From the NCBI RefSeq assembly GCF_943734655.1, contig NC_071353.1, forward strand, positions 26,460,501 to 26,524,500: DNA of 64,000 nucleotides, read 5' to 3'. Positions 55,872 through 64,000 of this stretch are shown in pieces (the first letter of the stretch is position 1; each line of letters starts with the position of its first letter). This DNA comes from Sabethes cyaneus (taxonomy: Eukaryota > Arthropoda > Insecta > Diptera > Culicidae). A program made the translations under genes and the position numbers. The notes beneath the pieces are model-generated. The model saw nothing but the letters and a program-made list of their open reading frames with translations, was not told where the DNA came from and did not search any database.

Positions 55872-58240
55872 AAAGAAACTGATGCCAATGCGCAGATCGG
55901 GAGGGAGGAATTCTTCCGTCCAGCCTTCATCTGTCGATCAATGATAACGGTCTGAGGCTCATAAATTTTGCGGCGACCAGAGGAATGGCCATCTGTAGTA
56001 TCTACTTTCCACGTTTGAATATTCGGAAACACACCTGGAGCATCCAAATGGAGACTCTAGCTAGCTCTCAGATCGATCATGTCTTGATTGACAGTCGACA
56101 CTTTTCGAACGTCATCGATGTACGGTCTTTTCGGGGACCAAATATCCACTCTGACCACTATCTCGTAGTGAGTAAGATTCGCGCAAGGCTGTCGAACACG
56201 GCGAAAGCTCGCACTGAGAGGACGCTGCGTTTCAACGCGACGGCGTAGTAGTGGAGTACGCCAGGCAGCTTGACCAACGAATCGCAGAACAGCAGGTAGA
56301 AGGAGAATATATAAATGGGCTGTGGAGAAACATCCATGGTGCCGTTTCGATGGCAGCTGCGAGAGAGGTGGTAGGCACGACACGTGGAAGACAGCATAAC
56401 TGCTGGTTTGATGCCAAATGCCAGACAGATGAGAGAGTGACAGATGAAAAGAACCAGGCCAGGAGTCGCCTGCTCACTACCGCTACGCGTCAAAACAGAG
56501 AGAGGTACAGAGAGACTAGAGCTGCGGAAAAAAGAATCCATCGTCTAAAGAAACGCGAGTACGAGGAGCACGTGCTCGCCGGCGCAGAGGAGCGATACGC
56601 CAGCAACGATACACGGAGTTTCTATAAAACGGTGAGATGCAGGAATTTTGTCATTGCCATTACCGACAAAACGGCGGTAGCAGCCAGGTGGAAGGAGCAC
56701 TTCCAGACACTGTTGAATGGAGAGGTAAATGCGGAGATCAGCAGGGACAGAATATGCATTGTAAGCGATGGTCAAGCTGTGGAGCCGCCAACACAGGAGG
56801 AGGTTAAAAAGGCAATCAGTGAGCTGAAGAACGGTAAGGCTGCTGGGAAGGATGGTATCCCGGCTGAACTTTTAAAAGCGGGGAGCGAGCGGCTGTACGA
56901 AGCAATCCACCGGATCATTGTCAGGATCTGGGAGGAAGAACAAATGCCGGAGGAGTGGTTGGATGGCCTCATTTGCTCAATTTTCAAAAAGGGACATCGA
57001 CTGGAGTGTAAAAACTATCGAGGAATTACATTGCTCAATTCTGCCTACAAGGTGCTTTCCCGTATCCTGTTCTGCAGATTGACATCGTTAGCGGAGTCCT
57101 TCGTCGGCGAGTGCCAAGCTGGTTTTCGTTAGGGTCGCTCCACGACGGATCAGATGTTTACCCTGCGTCAGTTGCTAGACACGTTCCGGGAGTACAACTT
57201 GCAGACACACCATCTGTTTGTGGACTTTAAAGCGGCGTACGATTCAGTTAACCGAAATGTGCTGTGGCACACAATGCTAGAACATGGTTTTTCGACGAAA
57301 CTAGTTACGCTGATTCGTGCGGCGCTGGACGGATCCAAACCATGCGTTAAAATAGCGGGTGAGACCTCAGTTGCTTTCGTGACGTTGGATGGACTGAAGC
57401 AAGGGGATGCACTCTCTAACCTGCTATTCAACATTGCCTTGGAAGGTGCATTACGAAGAGTAAACGTGGAAAGGAATGGAACTATCATCACGAAATCTCA
57501 CATGCTTCTTGGTTTTGCGGATGACGTCGATATCTTCGGAATCAACCGTAGAGCAGTCGAAGAGGCCTTCAGGCCTTTTAAAAGGGAAGCGGCGAGATCA
57601 GGACTTACCATTAACACCGCCAAGTACATGGTTGCTGGTAGGGAATGTGGAAGCCCAAGTGGTGTTGGTGGCGAGGTGGAGTTAGGTATGGAGTAGTGGA
57701 GGAATTGATATACCTTGGTACACTCGTGCCATGTGACAATGATGTAAGCCGCGAAGTGAAACGACGAGTTGCAGCCGAAGTCCCGTAGTCTGCAAATTCG
57801 CACAAAACTGGCACTCTACAGAACACTAATCCTTCCGGTGACCCTTTACGGACACGAATCATGGACGCTAAAGGAAGCTGATCGGCGAGTGCTTGGGGTT
57901 TTTGAGCGTAAAATTCTGCGTTCTATACTTGGTGGCAAAAAAGAAAATGGAGTTTGGCGCAGACGCATGAATCACGAGCTGTACCAAGTATACAAATATG
58001 ATGATATAGTGAAGGTAGTGCAATGTGGCAGGCTGGGGTGGGTTGGACACGTGGCTAGAATGCCCGAAGAAAGAGTAGCCAAAATTATTTTCAGCAGAAA
58101 ACCAGGAAAAGGCCGTAGACTCCGAGGCAGACCCCGCTCCCGGTGGGTGTGTGCTATCGAAGACGATGCTCGTTCAGCTGGTGTTCGTGGGGATTGGAGA
58201 GCGGCAGCCCCGGGACCAACGGTGCTGGAGGACCATAATT
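55872..58240 (+). pseudogene. RTE copy 5 (subfamily C)
   Basis: The reading begins in the endonuclease with DANAQIGREEFFRP, SQIDHVLIDSRHFSNVIDVR and SDHYLV, with internal deletions. The RT follows: ELKNGKAAGKDGIPAELLKA, MPEEWLDGLICSIFKKGHR, CQAGFR, a stop, GRSTTDQMFTLRQLLDTF, FVDFKAAYDSVNRNVLW, LLFNIALEGALRRV and LLGFADDVDIFG. The C-terminal part has YGHESWTLKEADRRVLGVF, RILGG-like text and GWVGHVARMPEERVAKII. One stop at 57130, a two-codon deletion near 57622 and frameshifts near 57690 and 57780 inactivate it. It diverges from subfamilies A and B, especially at the C-terminus. Its 3' end is cut where copy 6 begins. Confidence 0.85.
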
Positions 58241-58244
58241 CGTT

Positions 58245-60056
58245 CGGCGCTACCTGGAAGAGCAGCAATATGCAGAGTTGGAGCGGCTGCATTGTTCTCA
58301 GGAAACACGAAAGTTCTACCAGAAACTGAATGGATCCCGCAAAGGTTTTGTGCCGCGAGCCGAAATGTGTCGGGATAAGACTGGCAGTATTCTGATGGAC
58401 GATCGTGAGGTGACCAATAGGTGGAAGCAGCACTTCGACGAACACCTGAATGGCGCCCAGGCGGAGAACCATGGCGGCGGGGAAAGCGATTTCGACGGTG
58501 CAACAAACGGGGGAGAGGTGCCAGCCCCAACGATAGGCGAATTTAAGGAGGCCATCATGCAGCTAAAGAACAAGTCAGCTGGAAAAGATGGCATCGGAGC
58601 GGAGGTTATTAAAATGGGACCAGAAAAGCTGGCCGTTTGTCTGCACCGACTAATTGTTAGAATTTGGGATACGGAAAAGCTACCGGAGGAGTGGAAAGAT
58701 GGGGTTATCTGCCCGATCTATAAAAAGGGCGACAAGTTGGACTGTGAGGACTATCGAGCGATCGCCGTTCTCAATGCCGCCTATAAAGTGCTGTCCCAAA
58801 TCATTTTCCGCCGTCTATCACCAATTGCGAATAGATTTGTGGGAACTAATCAAGCCGGCTTCGTCGAAGGTCGGTCTACAACGGATCAAATATTTACACT
58901 GCGGCAAATCCTCCAAAAGGGCCGTGAATACAGAGTTCCCACGCATCATTTATTCGTTGACTTCAAAGCCGCATATGATACCATCGACCGGAAAGAGCTA
59001 TGGAAAATCATGGACGAGAACAGCTTCCCCAGGAAGCTCATCAAACTGATTAAATGGTACACAGTGCTGTGTTCGGATTTCGGGTGGATTGTCAAGTTCA
59101 TTCGAATCACACAGAGGGCTTCGTCAAGGTGATGGTCTTTCATGCCTGCTGTTCAACATAGCGCTACAAGGTGTTATGAACCGAGCGGATATCAACACGC
59201 GGGGCACGATATTCAACAAATCTAGTCAATTCGTCTGCTTTGCCGATGACATGGATATTATCGGCAGAACGTCTGTGACGGTGGCTGAACAGTACACCAG
59301 ACTAAAGCGCGAAGCAGAAAAGATTGGGTTAAAAGTAAATACGTCTAAAACAAAGTACATGCTGGCCAGCGCAACCGAGGCCGAACGACACCGCTTGGGC
59401 AGTAGTATATTGATCGACGGCGATGAGTTTGAGGCAGTCGATGAATTTGTCTACCTTGGCTCACTGGTAACGGCGGACAATGATACCAGCCGTGAGATTC
59501 GGAGGCGTATTATCAGCGGAAGTCGTGCTTGCTATGTGCTCCACAAGCAATTGCGGTCGAGCAGACTAAGTCCTCGTACAAAGTGCACCCTGTACAAGAC
59601 GCTTATTAGACCGTTTGTTCTCTACGGACATGAAACATGGACAATGCTCGAGGAGGACCTGCGAGTGCTCGGAGTTTTCGAACGACGAGTGCTAATAACG
59701 ATCTTCGGCGACGTACAGGAGAACGGAGTATGGAGGCGGAGGATGAACCATGAACTCGCACAGCTCTATGGCGAACCCAGCATCCAGAAGATGGCTAAAG
59801 CTGGACGGATACGATGGGCAGGGCATGTTGCAAGAATGCCGGACAACTACTCTGCAAAGATGGTGTTCACCTCAAATCCGGTAGAAACAAGACGACCAGG
59901 AGAATCGCGAGCAAGATGGTTAGACCAGGTGGAGCGAGATCTGGCGGAGAGTACTCGGTGTTCAAGGAATTGGAGAGCGGTAGCCCTCAACCGAGTTACA
60001 TGGAGAAACTTTGTTCAACAGGCTTTGTCTTAGGACGGCAAGCCACCTAAGTAAGT
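58245..60056 (+). pseudogene. RTE copy 6 (subfamily B), best-preserved RT in the RTE set
   Basis: It starts abruptly in the linker (YLEEQQYAELERL) and runs through LKNKSAGKDGIGAEVIKMG, LPEEWKDGVICPIYKKGD, GRSTTDQIFTLRQILQKG and FVDFKAAYDTIDRKELW. A frameshift lies near 59055. Then come SHRGLRQGDGLSCLLFNIAL, FVCFADDMDIIGR, FVYLGSLVTADNDTSREIRR, GDVQENGVWRRRMNHELAQL and RIRWAGHVARMPDNYSAK, ending QALS and a stop at 60033. The catalytic FADD box is intact. The 3' tail is (TAAG)n at about 60048-60060. Only the frameshift and the missing endonuclease are clear defects. It follows copy 5 head to tail. Confidence 0.85.
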
Positions 60057-60060
60057 AAGT

Positions 60061-62720
60061 ATTTTCAATTATCCGCTCTGAAAAAATGAATTGGTTAAAA
60101 AGTTAAACTATTCTAACAGCTCTGACCATGACAAATCTGTAATCGGTTTCAACTAAACGAACATCAGTTATGGACCCTTTTCATTTTATGAACCCTTGCA
60201 TATAATTTTTTTGTTGCTTATAATTATTTTTAATTTGCAACTCGTAGACGAAACAGTTTACGATATATATCGCATGAATTCGAGTAAAAATAGTCGAATA
60301 TTCGAGCTAATCGTTAAGAGGCATCGCGCTCGTCCATCAAGCTGAATCCTGATCTATTCCCCCTTCTACTAATAAAAGTTCCATTCCCGAAATGCTTGTG
60401 ACAATGCAGAAGATTTCCTGGTCTATGGTAGCAACAAGTATTGGACTAACATTCGTTTCCCACCAGGACCCGCATTCAGACGTGGCCGGTGTTGGTATTG
60501 ATTGATCAGCATGCAGAGACTTGATAAAGGTGCATGATGAGGAATAACGTGCTGTTCCAAGCATTCATTCTCCGGTCATCATTTTGCCATTTTCATCGGT
60601 TCTGTTCAAAACGAATAACGAAAATTCAGCTTGCATAAATGATTGTGTTAGCTTTGGGTGACGTAAATTAAACCCCTCGTTACCATGAGTAACCTTGAAT
60701 CTTACCTCTATTCCGGTGGTAACCCAACCATTTAAAATACTGAAAATATCTTGCAGGTTGGTGAATTCCTGCGCGAACGGGTCCTTCGGACATGTTGAAG
60801 ATATGGAATAACCTCACAGACGCAAAAGCACACACACGCACATGTCTATAGTTCAGAATTGAATTTATTTTTCCTTTTGCCATCATTTTCATGTTAGAAT
60901 AGACGTGACTAATAATCGAACTTTGCTTTGCATTTTTTTGTTTGCTAGAGAATTTTTGATTCGTTTTGTTTTTCTGGCTTTAGATTGGCATAGTTTGCTT
61001 CAATAAATTACGTTTTTGTCCAATTATTTACAACGGGAATTTCGATTTAATAAAATTTGTTTCTTACAAAATCCAATAAATGTACAAACAATGGAGAAAT
61101 TCTAGCTACGCAGTCATTCTACTACAACCAGCACATTTACTTCCTTCCGCTCTCGAAACTTCCACTCGTTCGTTATCGTTAGAAGTACATACCGTCAACG
61201 CTTTTCAACACTCCGTCCGGTGTATCAACTCTTTTTTTTTCTTCTTCCTCCTATCATTTCTCATATAGTGAAACAGAATAATGCGGTACAACAAAAATCA
61301 ACCGGATTAGATGCTATTTTGTTACTGCTCTGCGTACGCTTCTAACACTCTACACAAATCAACCATGCTGAGATGACCCGGGCAACAGCACGTCTAAAAC
61401 GGTAATATTCGACCCTTGATGTTGGAATTTTGTTTAAAAGTTATAGTTTAATTACACTGCTGAAACCCTGTCCCTCTCATCGAGTTTACGATTGCTTAGC
61501 TTATGGTATCTACTGGGTTATTGATTTTCTCGTTTTCATTATCACACCAAGATTTCTAGATGCTACCGGAAAATGAATATTTCACTATTAGAGTATCACT
61601 AAACGGAGCTGATATTTGTTTTGTTTTCCAATTGCATTAAACGATTATTTGGGATGCGGATTTATCCTGGAAGAAGGTCAATTTTCCATTACGTTCGAAA
61701 GGTTGAGAGTTGCTAACTTCAAATAGCGCTAAATATTTGTTTACTATTCGTATAGGTTTTGAATATTTACACAATTGTCCTACTAAATTTCGATTTTTTC
61801 CACACATTGAAGCCGTGCTTGATTTGGCCGATTTAAAATGACTAATGATTTGCGTTCTTTTTACAAAAAAACACTCGTTCTTCGATCGACATTCTTCTAA
61901 ACTCTGTTATTGCTTTTCTTCTGTTTTCTATCAAACAAGCTGCTAGTTAAACCTCGGCTGGGACACGAAACAAAATTTAACATTTTATAAAAAACGCAAA
62001 GCTCGGGCTTCCTAAACCATAGCAGACAGAACGCATTTGCTCAAATTTGTACACAAAGATTTCCCACAACTTATCTTTTAATGGTTTGTACCTGACGGGG
62101 TTTCTATCGATACCCAGATTACTTTACACAACAAAGATTCTTTACACAAATATACAGACAGTATCATTTTTCAACAAAGAGAAAACAAAGTTTTCCACAA
62201 ACAAAAGATAGAATTATATCACAACTTGCTGTTTCTACGTCGCTATCGATTCATTGTGTTGCTTAGGCATGACTTAAGTTAGGACAAAATATTAGTAAAC
62301 TAACATTTGCTTGCGTTGTCAGGCGATACAAAATGCATGCTGCGCCGGAGTAGATCAACGCATGTTTTAGTAACAACTGCAAAACATAGACTGCACGGAA
62401 ATCTCCTCTTGAAGAGGCATTTAAACTAGACATCGCATAAAAAAACTGTGCTGTGAACCGCTCCCGTCGTTGCTAGTGAAAATACGGCCGGTTTACGTTA
62501 GTTTTCCCCATAAAAAAACATCTTAAAAGTACTAAATTTATCAATAACAACTCTACGTTGATTCGTCTTTTGGTTTTGTTTGGCAGTACGCTTTTTTCGT
62601 GATGAAGTTTTACTACTCACCCACTTTTACCCGGCAATCCCCCACTCATCTCACTTGTCTGGCTATCGGTCACCTCCCTCCCTGCATCTACCGCTCGCCA
62701 GTGACCAGCAGAAACTGCCG
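60061..62720 (-). other. Non-coding; part probably the 3' UTR of the minus-strand exon
   Basis: No repeat or gene is recognised. Directly downstream (minus strand) of the stop codon at 62721 the sequence is AT-rich and unbroken by mobile elements, as expected for a long 3' untranslated region. AATAAA on the minus strand occurs near 60866-60871 and could be its poly(A) signal, but this is not tested. Confidence 0.35.
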
Positions 62721-63094
62721 CTAAAGATTGTTCTTCATCGGTCCGGACGACAGACTGCTGCTGCTAACACCGGAATCGCTGGACTTTTCGCTTAAAGCTC
62801 CTCCCCCGCCACTTCCTCCACTGCTCCGTATCGTCATATCATCTCCCCCGGCACCGTTACCGCCACCGCCCAACAGACCCCCCTTCTTGGTGGCTCGGTT
62901 CATCGTTTTGACGCCGCTGCCACTGAGAACGAATTTCGGGTCATCCTTGAACCGTCGAGAACCTTCCACTCGCTTCAGAATTTCATTTGAACACTGCGCT
63001 ACCACCGAGTCCAAATTGTTAGTATCCGTATCGGACAAACTGGTGCCATGCTGCTGAGTCTGATGGTGTTGTTGCTGTAGGAGTTGTTGCAGCG

Positions 63095-63125
<31 letters not shown>

Positions 63126-63367
63126 CTGGTGATGCTGTAGCAACATGTGATTCGGAAGGCCAACGGTACTGTTCGGCGTGGACTGCGGCACCGGGGAACC
63201 CTCGTAACAGCCCGAATCGCGAGGGAAGTGCCGCCGTCCAAAAGGGGACGTCTGGTGATGGTGATGGTGATGATGCTGACCCACCGAACCACCCTTTCCG
63301 CCGTGGCCCAACCGGAGGCCTTCGTCGTTCTCCGAACTCGAACCGGCCACTTCCCCGTCCGAGGTGG
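62721..63367 (-). CDS. Last coding exon of a probable host gene, poly-Gln and poly-His
   Basis: The exon opens at a strong acceptor (TCTCTACCAACAG on the minus strand, after a long polypyrimidine tract). It reads TSDGEVAGSSSENDEG, a His7 run, RRHFPRDSGCYEGSPVPQST, a Gln-rich block with a run of about ten Gln coded by mixed CAG/CAA, and LDSVVAQCSNEILKRVEG, SRRFKDDPKFVLSGSGV. It then has Gly- and Ser-rich segments and ends SGVSSSSLSSGPMKNNL with a stop. It has about 215 residues and no catalytic domain. The composition (Ser/Gly/Gln-rich, low complexity) is typical of the disordered C-terminus of a signalling or scaffold protein. Codon use and GC content are unlike the surrounding repeats. I do not recognise the gene. 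Upstream exons lie beyond the window. Confidence 0.7.
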
Positions 63368-64000
63368 CTGTTGGTAGAGAGGAAGAGAAAGAAAAAGGAA
63401 CTGTAAGTGCTTCTGATGATTCGACTAATGTTGAATTTAAAATTGTGTCGCATAGTTGGTGCTGTTGCCTGTCACCGTCTGTTTAAGCAAAGTTCTGAAC
63501 AAGTTGCGTCTTCCTCAAAATTGCTTAACATGTCAAATACTGTCGTATATTTGCGACAGTGAATGAAGTGTTTTTGGTAAAGTTGTTTACCAACCGAAAC
63601 AATGTCAAATAACATTATGAAATATCACGCAAAAGAGGTGACACTGCAGTATATCACAGCTATATAAAAATGAAAAGAGTTCGAGTCTTCAGCAAATTTC
63701 TTCAAAAAGACTTGCAGTTTGCTGTAACGTGGCACTATAAGATCGAGTTCAAATTCTACTGGGATGGCGGCAATGCAATTTATCTTCGCTAAATAAGCTC
63801 CTTAAGAAGAGTAATGTTGCAAATCGAGCGTGAGAAGCAGAGATGCCACGTTTTTTTTAACTCAGGGTGCAAATGGAACAATAACCAAAATAACTCAGGA
63901 TTGTTTTTTCCTCGAATTTCTAGTGAAACGCTGAAGAGTAGAGAAACGGTAATTAAGTTTCTATAGGTTTATAATTCAGATGCATAGCAATCAAGATTTT
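63368..64000 (-). other. Intron of the minus-strand gene (to window edge)
   Basis: Sequence upstream of the acceptor on the minus strand. A polypyrimidine tract lies at 63370-63400. No coding exon or repeat is recognised up to the window end. Confidence 0.5.

Noticed and set aside
62728..63057. Plus-strand frames opposite the poly-Gln exon
   Set aside because: They are mirror frames of the Ser/Gly/Gln-rich minus-strand exon, which has a splice acceptor and a coherent composition.

Overview
The window looks like repeat-rich nuclear DNA from an insect, most likely an Aedes-type culicine mosquito. This is inferred from the AT-rich background, short GT-AG introns of 66-80 nt, several RTE-type and LOA/I-type non-LTR retrotransposons, mariner/Tc1 remnants, small TIR elements (MITEs), tRNA-derived SINEs and G-rich 145-bp tandem repeats. 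It contains no bacterial gene organisation, CRISPR array or functional rRNA/tRNA gene that I can see.

Layout. 1-3 kb: a 145-bp tandem repeat, a dead mariner split by a MITE, and a SINE. 3-7 kb: unassigned DNA. 7.0-8.5 kb: a degenerate 13-bp minisatellite of about 1.4 kb, then a small TIR element, the 145-bp family again in the opposite orientation, and an 871-bp MITE. 13.9-19.2 kb: three decayed RTE copies packed end to end (one minus, two plus). 22-25 kb: a segment repeated at 35.7-36.7 kb. 25.6-31.2 kb: the most interesting locus. 33-36 kb: a recurrent 19-bp motif and an almost perfect 85-bp palindrome. 38.0-44.0 kb: a LOA/I-type element containing three later insertions and flanked by the same 90-bp tandem repeat in opposite orientations. 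46.5-50.4 kb: AT-rich dispersed repeats. 51-55 kb: an internally deleted Tc1/mariner element, two tRNA-derived repeats and two small TIR elements. 55.8-60.06 kb: a fold-back, then two RTE copies joined head to tail. 62.7-63.4 kb (minus): the last coding exon of a probable host gene.

The highlighted locus (26601-31174, plus) encodes a protein of about 1,330 residues. In order it has an OTU-type cysteine peptidase domain with all catalytic residues visible, a second degenerate OTU-like domain that has lost its cysteine, an AP-type endonuclease, a reverse transcriptase with an FADD box, and an acidic tail. The reading frame is interrupted by three short GT-AG introns (a fourth may lie in the 5' leader), one single-base frameshift, and a 360-bp TIR element with an 8-bp target duplication. 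Introns are unexpected in an element that copies itself through RNA. The locus may be a captured host gene, an element expressed without splicing, or an unusual retrotransposon lineage.

Apart from that locus and the 62.7 kb exon, the window is layered mobile-element debris on both strands. Element limits given without a target-site duplication are estimates from homology between copies in this window. Family names come from recognising motifs, not from database searches.
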